From NCBI RefSeq assembly GCF_026914265.1, contig NC_069124.1, positions 73,013,902 to 73,077,901 of the forward strand: DNA of 64,000 bases, read 5' to 3'. A program made the position numbers and the translations under genes. Origin of the DNA: Mya arenaria. Taxonomy: Eukaryota; Mollusca; Bivalvia; Myida; Myidae. The notes under the pieces are model-generated. The model saw only the letters and a list, made by a program, of their open reading frames with translations. It was not told the DNA's origin and made no database searches. Of the stretch, positions 23,721 to 39,000 are shown in pieces (the first letter of the stretch is position 1; every line of letters begins with the position of its first letter).

Positions 23721-25136
23721 AGAACGACTGTAGTCCGTGTATAAGTGCCTCTGTAACACAAGGCACGAATCTTTTCTAGTTAGCCAGTTAGTAAGTTACT
23801 CACTAAGTGGAACTCGCAAATCATAACTAGATAACCTGTTAGCGCCTGACTTTGGAATGCATTTCTAGATAAGTGGTTACACGAATCTTATCTAGTTAAC
23901 CAGTTAGTAATGTTACTTATTAAGTGGAATTACTAAACCATAACTAGTTAACCTGTTAATGTTGTACAGCTAAAAAAAGGTAACAGGTGGCAGGTCTGGA
24001 CACTTTCAAGTCAGTTTTTAGTCTTGTAATATTTATCTTACAGAAAAGGTTTCGCGAACATTCAGTGGTTAACGCGAAACAATTCGCCAACAGGTTATTT
24101 TCCGGCAGCTATATGCCACCGTACAAGTACGACCGTGAACAAGCAAGTACGCTTACTACAGAAAAACAAAAATATCAAACCCTCAATCTTCGATTAATTT
24201 TAACAAAAAATCGTCATTTTAGTAATTCGCAATCGATTAAAATTGGCGTAAACCGTTTTACGGCGTTCGTTTTGTTAAAGCCTCAGGGCCACTTAAACAG
24301 AAACTTTAAAAGTGAATATATAGCTATGATGTAGTCTCATATAATGCCTGATGAATTACCGAGGTCCACACGATCCTTCATTAAAAGGAAATGTATGGGA
24401 AATACCAACGAAATTCCAAACTGGTCCATTGACTTGCTATATGCTAATGTGGCAGATAAGTGGGCGGAGCATAGCATCCATGTTGTTAAGTGAAATCCTC
24501 CCTCATATTGTATATGACGAAATAAAATATGGCAATACATTAGGAGTGTAAAAACTAAGATATTTAAAGCTGGAACCCTTCAGCAAAATTGATATTTGAT
24601 ATTCGTTTTTGAAGACCACAATTTTCACAAAAGCTTTGATGCTGCGTGATTGGTTGCTTGACATAACCACATGCTGTAATCAATTTATGATAAATATGTC
24701 AATATATCTCAGTAATGATATTTGTATTTGTGGATCTAGTGTTGTTTTTCTGCAAAAATAATCTTGACTTTACCGGCGTGGGTTCGCAACCCCACTAATA
24801 TATATTTATACTATAACTTTATTTTTACTGCAATCAATATAGAGTAAAATCTTGACAAAAAGTGTTTTCAGATGCATTACATGAAAATCTTTTCTAAACC
24901 AAAAACTTCTCAGCTAAAAAATGCAAATCATTTGCATTTCGAAAGTCACGTGATATACAAATTTCGTAATGACGTCGTGCGTGCTTAATTTAGATTTGCT
25001 TTCGGTTTTGTTGCATTGCGATAAATTCATTTTTTATCATTTTAAGGGTTAAAAAGGTAAAAAGGTGAAGAGGAGTCACTTGGATATGCATACAAATAAA
25101 TAAATTTTCATCATAAAAACATAATGAGATTTTAAG

Positions 25137-25347
25137 CTCACAGTTGATCTTGCCGTAATAGGGTTTAATCTGGATGTTACCGTCAAGATAGTAATATGTT
25201 CTATTCCTCTGCGCAACATCGCTCAACAAGATGGCTTCGCTATTCCACCTGCCTCGCAACCTCTTCAGGATCAACCGGAAATTCCACCGCCTAACGCCGG
25301 GGCTCCTATGGGACTGTGTTTGAAGACGGTCATGCCGTCAGCAGTTC
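25137..25347 (+). pseudogene. ARRDC-like: Extra arrestin exon 6 (6b), PPPY changed to PPPN
   Basis: After acceptor TTTTAAG the frame CTC ACA GTT GAT stays open for 70 codons and ends at GCAGTTC|GTACGT, in phase 1, exactly as in copy 2 exon 6. It encodes VKIVICSIPLRNIAQQDGFA, then a proline-rich tail with EIPPPNAGAPMG where copy 2 has EMPPPYVGAPKG. The ligase-docking tyrosine is therefore lost although the frame is kept. Exon 5 of copy 1 (phase 0) could splice to it, making it an alternative 3' end. Otherwise it is a relic of a third gene copy whose exons 1-5 are not in this window. Confidence 0.65.
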
Positions 25348-25556
25348 GTACGTGATAAGCGCGTTGCCTTTTAGCTAATCTTTTTTGAAGTTGTTATAGA
25401 GCGCCGTTGTTCTGAAACAATAATTTGAAAGTAATCAACACAGGAACTCGTTTGCGCCAATTATATGAATGACCGATAAATCTGTCATTTTGAATATATA
25501 CAACTGTTATATTTCTTTTCTTTTTTTCGATTTTTAAATCACTCATGCATTTCCAG

Positions 25557-25624
25557 CCAATACGGTGTTGACGCAGAGCGCCCTTGGAGCCGTGAGTACT
25601 GCCGAGGAGGGAGCACGGAAATAA
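25557..25624 (+). pseudogene. ARRDC-like: Extra arrestin exon 7, truncated by deletion
   Basis: The acceptor ATTTCCAG precedes CCAATACGGTG. The frame reads NTVLTQSALGAVSTAEEGAR and then K and TAA. Compared with copy 2 exon 7 about 14 bp are missing after GAGGAGGGAG, which shifts the frame and removes the Tyr-rich end (YAPVYTYYNW). The sequence past the stop still matches copy 2 (AACTACGCCCCCGTC). With exons 1-5 and 6b this would give a 373-aa protein. Confidence 0.65.
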
Positions 25625-27462
25625 AAACTACGCCCCCGTCTTCACGCACTATAAATCATATCTATACAATGATTAGCTATATGGTAATACTCAAATTGTG
25701 TTAGTTTATTGTTGGCCAACCACTTTCCTACTGCCAGGGACAGAACCAGATATTTGAAATGTTATAGGCACATTGAAGCGTGACGTCAAACGCACATGCT
25801 GGCCGGTGTAACGTTGTAAACTGACCCCCATAGAATATAGAATAAAGAATAATGACCCCTTTCTATAAAATACTGACACCCTATATAAAATAATGACCCC
25901 CCGATTTTATCTATAAAATATTCACCCCCACCTAACCTATTACTAACATACTCTATATCAATTAAAGTCACTGTCGTGTTTCTATTGCTTATATTTGTTG
26001 TTATTGTTGTTGTTACTGCTGCTGCTGCTGCTGCTGCTCCTGCTGCGCCTACAGCTGACACAACAGCAGTATAACTTAGAGGTCCCGCTTAGAAAAAAAG
26101 TGTACATCTATTGAAAATGAAATTTAAAATGGTTTTCATTTGAATTATCATTATTGCACTTATAGAGAAGTATTACAATAATAGAAGATATACCTAAGTA
26201 GTTTTAAGGTTACTATAGAAATAAAGAGAACTGATAATTAGGCTGGAGGATAATTTGGTTTTGTTTGCAAACAGTGTATTATCATCTTTACAAGTCATCG
26301 GAAATGAATGATTCTGGTCATGTTTTCTTGACAGAAATTGAGATCATCCTTTAGAAATAAAGCGTTTACGAAAATAGAAACATTTGGAAATATATTTGAA
26401 ATGCTGGTTCGTTCTGGTAAGCAACCCAACGTCACTGGATTGAAATCCAGGCATCCTCGCCGCCTGAAAACTAGCCAGTTCTGGCTATCTAAACTGAATA
26501 TGAATATGAAACAAAAATATGAAATAGAAAATAGGGGTCTTACCGTCAATATTTTCACAAACAGCAATTACATTAAGATTTTGTAACGTTGAAACTTGTG
26601 TTACGTCGAATGACGTCGTTTAGGCTACTTCAACTTTAATGCAAATATTTACTTCTAACGCATTTTGTGAACTATTTCACGGAAAGACCCGATTTTTTTT
26701 ATTTCATAAACTTGTTCGGAATTGTCATAGCAAAAAGACTGCGTAAGTCGTTAGTAAATTGAATTGTTTTTCGTCGACCAAATTGTTCACCGAAGATCGT
26801 ATGGTACTACTCTAAGGTCAAAAGAATCGCGCATTTAAAAAAAACAAACGTTTAATGCCCATCATAGTGACATTTTATGAAATTCCGATTGACAACACTG
26901 ACTTACATTGTTCCGTTTCCCATGTCAAGAGCATCCGAATGTTGTTTTTGGAATTAATGCAGCAAAAAAATAAGCCATTTTTACTCCAGATACTTCAATT
27001 TTTCATTTATTGTACAAAACAGCCCTTTGCTAAACAAAAAAAGGACTATAAAGATCTGAATCGTACAAAACGAAGGAGGTGTCCTTGTATATGAATACCA
27101 AATATCAGGGCGCTACGATATTTTTACTTTACGACCATTATTACGTCGACCTACGTCAAAGAAAACTGGCAAGCCACCTTAATGCACTCTATTCATCTAA
27201 TTGCTGTAGCATAACAACGCATCTTAAAAACAGCTATACCGGCTGAGACCGATGTTGTTGTTGCTGTTGTTATTTCCCAGTTTTATGACACTCCCGCCTC
27301 TTTACGAGGACATTATGGTGTGGACATACCAGCTTTACATGGTGGAGGAAGACCCAAGGTGCCTCTCAGGGCAATTTTCAGGCTCGGGCGGGCACCTGGG
27401 TAGAACCACCGACGTTCCGCAACCTAGCTGGTTAGCTTCCTCACATGAAAAATCTTGACCGT
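25625..27462. other. Intergenic, no gene seen
   Basis: It contains a short run of TATAAAATA-CCCC words (25840-25930) and a (TTG)n/(CTG)n microsatellite at about 25996-26047. The Ala/Thr-rich open frame across that microsatellite is a repeat artefact. No splice-bounded exon was recognised. Confidence 0.4.
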
Positions 27463-27502
27463 GAGCCTCGGTGGCGCAATGATAGCGCGCTTGCTTATTA
27501 AA
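27463..27502 (+). mobile_element. tRNA-like 5' half, SINE head fragment
   Basis: GAGCCTCGGTGGCGCAATGA then TAGCGCGCTTGC matches a tRNA 5' half, with an A box (TGGCGCAATGATAG) and the D-arm context typical of tRNA-derived SINEs. It stops abruptly where the 69-bp repeat array begins. There is no B box, anticodon arm or 3' half, so it is not a tRNA gene. Confidence 0.45.
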
Positions 27503-29150
27503 GCGAGCTGGACGGAATTCTAGCTCGACATTCGATATTATATAGCAAATATTCAATGTCGAGCTGGAATGTCGAGCTGGACGGAATTCTAGCTCGACAT
27601 TCGATATTATATAGCAAATATTAAATGTCGAGCTTCAATGTCGAGCTGGACGGAATTCTAGCGCTACCATCGATATTATATAGCAAATATTCAATGTCGA
27701 GCTGGGCGGAATACTAGCTCGACATTCGATATTATATAGCAAATAGTTAATGTCGAGCTGGAATATCGAGCTGGACGGAATTCTAGCTCGACATTCGATA
27801 TTTTATAGCAAATCTTCAATGTCGAGCTGCACTGTCGAGCTGAACGGAATTCTAGCTCGACATTCGATATTATATAGCAAATCTTCAATGTCGAGCTGCA
27901 ATGTCGAGCTGGACGGAATTCTAGCTCAACATTCGAATGTCGAGCTAGATTTCCGCCAAGCTTGACATTCCAGCTCGACATTCGATATTATATAGGAAAT
28001 CCTCAATGTCGTGCGAGAATGTCGAGCTTGACGGATTTTTAGCGCTACATTCGATATTATATGCCAAATATTCAATGTCGAGCTGGAATGTCGAGCTGGA
28101 CGGAATTCTAGCTCGACATTCGATATTATATAGGAAATCTTTAATGTCGTGCGAGAATGTCGAGCTGGACGGAATTCTAGCTCGACATTCGATATTTTAT
28201 TGCAAATATTCAATGTCGAGCTGATTTGTCGAGCTGGGCGGAATTCTAGCTCGACATTTGATATAATATAGCAAATCTTCAATGTCGAGCTGCAATGTCG
28301 AGCTGGACGGAATTCTAGCTCGACATTCGATATTATATGTAGCAAATATTCAATGTCGAGCTGGAATGTCGAGCTGGACGGAATTCTAGCTCGACATTCG
28401 ATACTATATAGCAAATCTTCATTGTCGAGCTGCATTGTCGAGCTGGACGGAATTCTAGCTCGACATTCGATACTAAATAGCAAATCTCCATTGTCGAGCT
28501 GCAATGTCGAGCTGGACGGAATTCTAGCTCGACATTTGATATTCCATTGCAAATATTCAATGTCGAGCTGAATTGTCGAGCTGGACGGAATTCTAGCTCG
28601 ACATTCGATATAATATAGCAAATATTCAATGTCGAACTGCAATGTCGAGCTGGACGGAATTCTAGCTCGACATTCGATATTATACGAAGCACATATTCAA
28701 TGTCGAGCTGCAATGTCGAGCTGGACGGTATTCTAGCTCGACATTCGATACTATATAGCAAATCTTCATTGTCGAGCTGCATTGTCGAGCTGAACGGAAT
28801 TCTAGCTCGACATTCGATACTAAATAGCAAATCTCCATTGTCGAGCTGCAATGTCGAGCTGGACGGAATTCTAGCTCGACATTCGATGTCATATGGGGAA
28901 TTTTAAATGTCTAACTGGAATGACGAGCTGGACGCAATCCTATCTTGACATTCGATAATATATAGGGATTTTTCAATGTCGAGCTGGAATAGCGAGCTGG
29001 ACGGAATTTCCGCATGACATAATTATGATATAATTAAAGGAAATCTTCAATGTCCAGCTTGATTTGGATGTGGAGTTGGACGGCATCCATCTCGATATTT
29101 TAAGAATATAAAGCGAATTTCAATGTCGAGCTACAATGTCGAGCTGGAAG
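27503..29150 (+). repeat. 69-bp satellite, left arm
   Basis: Units read GTCGAGCTGGACGGAATTCT, AGCTCGACATTCGATATTAT, ATAGCAAATATTCAAT. Each unit has an 8-bp stem, GTCGAGCT...AGCTCGAC, around GGACGGAATTCT. The last units (28900-29150) are degenerate. Most left-arm units keep the EcoRI word GAATTC. Confidence 0.9.
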
Positions 29151-29649
29151 GGACCCAATACTTTTTTTTAAACACTTGATTTTTTTTATAGAAGTTATAG
29201 AAGTTTGACCCATGAATTGTTAATTTGCTTATTTAAATTATTTTTAAAATCATAGGCTGCATTATGGCTTGACCCCGTCGTGACACTATAACGTCTTTTT
29301 GTATGTTAAAATGCGAGAATTGGCAATCAATTTTATTAGCCTTCATTTCCTTCACAAATATACAAGATACGTTATTTTTTTAATTTAAATTCGGGTATAT
29401 GATAACAAGAAAACATGGATACAAATATCGGAACAATAAGCTAACAAAGGCTGTACCTTATTATATCTATGCGTACAATTACATAAAAGATGGATTTGAG
29501 CACTGAACATAACTACAATAATAAATAAAAAGTTTACTAGTTTACCCGACTATAAAGGCAATCCGCACGCGCACGGTTCTGCTAGGTGACATACCACTGT
29601 AAAAATGTATAACTTAAAAGAAATTATTAAACACATTAAATAGCAGAAT

Positions 29650-33322
<3,673 letters not shown>

Positions 33323-35177
33323 TGTCGAGCTAGAATTCCTTCCAGCTCGACCTTCCAGCTCCACATTGAATATTTGCTATATAATATCGAATGTCGAGCT
33401 AGAATTCCGTCCAGCTCGACATTCTAGCTCGACATTGAATATTTGCTATATAACATCTAATGTCGAGCTAGAATTCCGTCCACCTCGACATTGCAGCTCG
33501 ATATTGAACATTTCCTATATAATATCAAATGTCGAGATAGAATTTAGTCCAGCTCGACATTGAAGCTCGATATTGAACATTTCCTATATAATATCGAATG
33601 TCGAGATAGAATTTAGTCCAGCTCGACATTGAAGCTCGATATTGTACATTTCCTATATAATATCGAATGTCGAGATAGAATTTAGTCCAGCTCGACATCG
33701 CAGCTCGATATTGAACATTTCCTATATAATATCGAATGTCGAGATAGAATTTAGTCCAGCTCGACATTGAAGCTCGATATTGAACATTTCCTATATAATA
33801 TCGAATGTCGAGATAGAATTTAGTCCAGCTCGACATTGCAGCTCGATATTGAACATTTCCTATATAATATCGAATGTCGAGATAGAATTTAGTCCAGCTC
33901 GACATTGCTGCTCGACATTGAATATTTGCTACATATAATATCGAATGTCGAGCTAGAACTCCGTCCAGCTCGACATTGCTTCTCGACATTGACTATTTGT
34001 TATATAATATCAAATGTCGAGCTAGAATTTAATCCCGCTCGACATGACAGCTCGACATTTAATATTTTCTATAAAATATCGAATGTCGAGCTAGAATTCC
34101 GTCCAGCTCGACATTGCTGCTCGATATTGAAGATTTGCTATTTAATAGTGAATGTCGAGCTAAAATTCCGTCCAGCTTGACATGACAGCTCGATATTGCA
34201 GATTTGCTATAATATCGAATATCGAGGTAGAACTACGTCCAACTCGACATTCCAGCGCGACATTGAATATTTGCTATATAATATCGAATGTCGGGCTAGA
34301 ATTAAGTCCAGCTAGACATGACAGCTCGACATTGAATATTTCCTATAAATATCGAACGTCGAGCTAGAATTCCGTCCAGCTCGACATTCCAGCTCGACAT
34401 TGCTGCTCGATATTGAAGATTTGCTATATAATATCGAATGTCGAGCTAGAATTTAGTCCAGCTCGACATTGCTGCTCGACATTGAATATTTCCTATATAA
34501 TATCGAATGTCGAGCTAGAATTTAGTCCAGCTCGACATTGCTGCTCGACATTGAATATTTGCAATATAATATCGAATGTCGAGCTAGAATTTAGTCCAGC
34601 TTGACATTGCTGCTCGATATTGAATATTTCCTATATAATATCGAATGTCGAGCTAGAATTTAGTCCAGCTCGACATTGCTGCTCGACATTGAATATTTGC
34701 TATATAATATCGAATGTCGAGCTAGAATTTAGCCCAGCTCGACATTGCTGCTTGACATTGAATATTTGCTATATAATATCGAATGTCGAGCTAGAATTTA
34801 GTTCAGCTCGACATTGCAGCTCGACATTGAAGAGTTGCTATATAATATCGAATGTCGAGCTAGAATTCCGTCAAGCTCGACATTCCAGCTCGACATTGAA
34901 GATTTGCTATATAATATCGAATGTCGAGCTAGAATTTAGTCCAGCTCGACATTGAATATTTCCTATATAATATCGAATGTCGGGCTAAAATTTCGTCCAG
35001 CTCGACATTGAATATTTGCTATATAATACCGAATGTCGAGCTAGAAACCGTCCAGCTCGACATTGCAGTTCGACATTGAATATTTCCTATAAAATATCGT
35101 ATGTCGAGCTAGAATTCCGTCCAGCTCGACATTCCAGCCCGACATTGAAGATTTGCTATATAATATCGAATGTCGAT
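33323..35177 (-). repeat. 69-bp satellite, right arm (inverted)
   Basis: Spacing is exactly 69 bp over long runs (for example TCGAGATAGA at 33601, 33670 and 33739). The core of the arm has GAATTTAGTCC where the ends of the arm and the whole left arm have GAATTCCGTCC. The core units therefore spread within this arm after the two arms formed. A sub-block (33530-33900) also shares the GTCGAGATAG variant. Confidence 0.9.
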
Positions 35178-35950
35178 TTTCGATTGCCGATGGCTGAGTC
35201 AACTTCACACACATTGAAATTTCTTCAATATAATATGAATACGTTTTATATCAAGTTAGTCAGTACTACCAAATACACAATGAATTTTATCATTATTTTA
35301 TTAAATATCTTTTTTATTTGTAATTATATCATGTGAATGAACCCTCAAAACATTCTTGATAAGGTAGACTGAGGCATTTTGTTACAACGACATCGTTAAA
35401 TTTTTGACAAACTTTTTCCCCAAAATTGCAAATGCTCTATGCATATGATTAAACATTATTTCGTCAAATTTAAATTTAAATCTCTCTCTATTACCCAAAA
35501 ATATGTCACAGGGGATATATGTTTTACTCCCGAAAAAGATTGTTCCTCAAAACCCAAACATTATTATTTTAAATTATTAATAAGCCCAATGCTTTAAAAT
35601 GTTCAATAACACTTGAGCAGTTATTACATGTATAGACTGGTATTTATTACATGTATAGACTGGTATGATTTGAGACCTTATCATTCTTATTTAGCTATAT
35701 TGTTAGAGTATTGATTAGTTTGGGTCGTAAGCGTATGCCTTGTACAAATGATCTCTCTGTATTTGAAGTTATAGCATTTTGCAATTCATATACATGTAGG
35801 TTCATATTTTTAAATGATCGAATTTTGCAATCCGAACATAACGGCAATTATTCTGTTTTGTGCAAGTATACTTTGAACACCGCTTATACGAATTAAATAA
35901 TTGATTGTTGAACGTTTTGGATATTTTTCAATTTCGACTGTGAAAGCAAG
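35178..35950. other. 5' flank of arrestin copy 2
   Basis: From about 35460 the sequence parallels the flank of copy 1: ATGCTTTAAAATGTTCAATA at about 35590 matches about 6695, and TTTGGATATTTTTCAATTTC just upstream of the ATG matches 6981-7000. The duplicated unit thus includes the upstream region and perhaps the promoter. No TATA box was assigned. Confidence 0.5.
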
Positions 35951-36065
35951 ATGGGTAAAAGAACGTTAGCTGTGCACATTGATAATCTTAAACAAGTATA
36001 CTTTCCGGGAGACCAGGTCTCGGGCAGGGTCGTGCTGGAAATTAGCGAAGAACTTAAAGTCAGAA
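35951..36065 (+). CDS. ARRDC-like: Arrestin copy 2, exon 1 (start codon)
   Basis: It begins MGKRTLAVHIDNLKQVYFPG after CAAG. It is 115 nt with donor GTCAGAA|GTAAGT, identical in length and phase to copy 1. It differs from copy 1 at about 15 positions, mostly synonymous or conservative. Confidence 0.9.
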
Positions 36066-39000
36066 GTAAGTGGTCACAATTCACTATTATCGTATTACTT
36101 TGCTATCTAAATATTTTAAACATACGTAAAAAACTACAAATAAAGCCATGGTAGTAATCATATGAATCAATGGTAATAAATAGAATAAACGCATTGTTAT
36201 GTTAACATTATTATACCCAAGCTATAGACTCTCCATGTTATATTTTACGATATTTCGTAAAAATATTTTTACGGCATTAATAAATGTCCTATTTTCATTC
36301 AAAGCTTGTGTTACGTTTTCCCTTAATCCATGCTAGTTAGACCCGGCCTGTGACTTAGCACCTTGACCTTGGACAATACATAAATCGACACTTACTTCCA
36401 TAGTCATAACTTGAAACATTATAAACATACGTTATCATTTTTTGGGAGATCTACCTAAAATTTAATGGTTTAATTCTGGTGCAACAATAATAACACTAAA
36501 CAACAACATATTCTTAGTGCCAATAGTGGTAAGCAATATATATTTTGTACAAGGAGACATTTATTTCAGTAACTCAGCAGACAGTCATTATTGATTTTAA
36601 TCAGGTGAAGTGGTATATGTAAACAGTGGCTGTCCAAGTTTGTGGGTAGTTTACACAATAAAATTTAAACCACTAAAACATAGTAAGTTAGCTTGCTAAT
36701 ATGTACTCACACTAAATAAATGGTAAATAAAGCATTTATTTTTAAAATGACATATTTATAATCTTAAAGCATTACAAAATTACCATTTGGGAATCTCCTA
36801 CAAGTTTTATATAATTGAAATCCGATATGTATTTGGAATATTCAGTGATAGTCAATGATCATTAATCGAAAAATCGACGAAGCAAAGTAAACGCAAACAT
36901 CCAAATAAAGAGGTCATATTGATTTAGGTTTGTTTTGCCAACCACCAGAATCACAAGACTAACATTAGTATGTACTCCGGTCGATTCAGGATTAAATGTA
37001 AGTTCATGCAATATAAATGCGTTTGAAACTCAATCATGTGGAATAAAACATGATTGTCAACTGTCAAGTGTAATTCTATAGCGAACATTTGTTTTACTAT
37101 TAATTCAAACACGTTAAGCTAGAAGAAAACAAGAGATGGTTATGAAATAGTTAGATGACATGATTTAAATCTTCATGGATAAGAATGGGCGGAGTGAGCG
37201 TAGCGAACGAGCCCTTCTTAATCATTATGATTTTAATTTAGGTCATCTAACTGACTTAGAATTCAAGCTTATTGGCTGACAATTTTTAAACCCAAAATCT
37301 GTCGCAGGGATTGTGTATTAGATGATTGACAGTTGGTGGACCTTTAAAGGGACTAGACACCAGATGATACAATTGCAAGAGAACAAGAAATTTGTCAAAA
37401 ACTAACATAAAATTGACATCGTTGTGTTCAATGCATTGAATCTTACTTTCTGGTGTAATACATCGCTTACTACACATGCTTTTTTTACCAGTTTTGCGCA
37501 TTTTTCCAAATTTACTGGAGTTGTCTACCACGTATTTCCAAATAAGTTTAGAAATAGCGTCGGTATATTTATCTGTACTCGTCAACAAATATGATTTGAT
37601 CTGCTAGTGGGAAACAAGTATGCGCTATTTAAAACGAGGAAACACAGATGAGACAGCAACTTCATTGTTGTGTTTATTGTCTAAACCCTGTACAGTGATG
37701 TATTATCGGCCTCCTATTAGCACTGACAAATGTAGGCATGTTTTGAGGAAATTCTGTACTTGCCGATTTTTGGACCATCGGGAGCCTAGCCCCTTTAAAC
37801 AATTAAAAGTAGAAATTCTTATTAAGCCTAGTACTTAATGATTGCTTACCTGCAATTTCATTGGCGGTAAAAACAGGCTGTATTCTAATACATACGTATA
37901 ATGCCTCCTGACCGCCGCTTTATCAGAAACATGTGCATAGTTGTGCTTTAAAGAAAAAACGCAATGCTTATTAATCGTTACCCAAAGGTTCACTTAAGGG
38001 AAATAAAAAAGACCTTTGAACCGTTTTATTTCCAATCCATAACTGGTCATTTCTGGTAAAGTGCAACCCCTTTATAATAGTTTGTGATTCTACATGATAC
38101 CATTTACTTTTTTATTTTGTACTGAAGATAAACTTTTCTTAAAAATCATATTTGACTTTGATCTACTAGCCCCAAAGATTGAACTTTGTAAAAAGGTTAT
38201 CAACTTATTGCGCTATCAAAGCATTAAACAAAGCTGTGACCTCAACCTTTGACATACTGACCCATCAAAACAATGGGGGTCATGTCGAGAGTAACCTACC
38301 AAGGGAGTTTCAAAATCTTGAGTCAATCTCTTCTTCAAATATTACGCGGATTAAGTTTTCTGATACTGTTGACCTAGACATCTGAACATCTGACCTCAAA
38401 AACGATACGAATCAACTGCTGGGCGAGGTCAACCGACCAGTGATGTTTTGTAATCCTATGTTAAACTTCGGTATGATTCATACCAGCCCGTGAGTCGATG
38501 TTTGTACGACTTAAAACTGATTCAGTCCAATTGTATCACGATTACATCATGTATTGTTTAATCAAGGTTTAGTATAGTTTGCAGCGATTGCGTTAAGACT
38601 TTGCCACGATTATAGAATATTAATAACGGATATTAACGATCATTCATGTTTGTAGCAAGATTTAAGTACTAAGTATACCGATAACGATGAATACCGACGT
38701 TTCTGCTACAAACCAAGACGACTGGATACATACTTATTCGTTTTCATATTTATGGGCGTCTGGCAACTTTTCTACATCAGTCTGTCTGAGGACTTTAAGT
38801 AGTTGATACCTGACCAATATGTACCTGACCCCTGACTCCTGACTATCAGGATACAACATGAAAGGACTACAACGAGAAATTGCAGGAAATGGTATAAGAT
38901 GAAATGAAAGACGAATGATGATTTGTTTCGTATGTACAAGATTGGCACGTGCTTCTTTAAGTCGTGGAATCAACAAAGGCAGTCGTGATGCATTCGTATC

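Larger units (their letters stand above)
22968..25136. other. 3' flank or intron of arrestin copy 1
   Basis: AATAAA at 23165-23170 is a candidate polyadenylation signal for the exon 6a stop. An (AAC)n(ATC)n microsatellite follows at 23314-23385. The 24000-24250 stretch shows weak resemblance to the intron before exon 6 of copy 2 (GACCGTGAAC...CTTAC...CAGAAAAA), which suggests it belongs to the partial third copy. No further exon was found. Confidence 0.4.

Noticed and set aside
23987..24334. 115-codon open frame with MPPYKYD
   Set aside because: No similarity to known domains; overlaps sequence weakly like the intron before exon 6 of arrestin copy 2; no splice partners.
24775..24800. GTGGGTTCGCAACCCCAC, a T-arm-like hairpin with a B-box-like core
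   Set aside because: No A box, D arm or anticodon arm upstream at tRNA distance; may be a decayed SINE but cannot be supported.
25786..26061. Ala/Thr-rich open frame on the minus strand
   Set aside because: Produced by the (CTG)n/(TTG)n microsatellite and AT-rich flank; no domain.
27252..27458. Open frame with hydrophobic start and LPPLYED, a PPxY-like motif near the arrestin genes
   Set aside because: No splice-site match to any arrestin exon and no alignment with the tail of copy 2; the leucines come from a TTG/CTG run.
27463..27502. tRNA gene
   Set aside because: Only the 5' half (A box side) is present; no anticodon arm, B box or 3' acceptor half. Called a SINE head instead.
27691..28906. 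Long open frames (up to 238 codons) in the left array, and similar ones at 33192-35336
   Set aside because: Translation of a 69-bp repeat on both strands; the 33192-33563 frame even fuses LINE tail to satellite. Not treated as genes.
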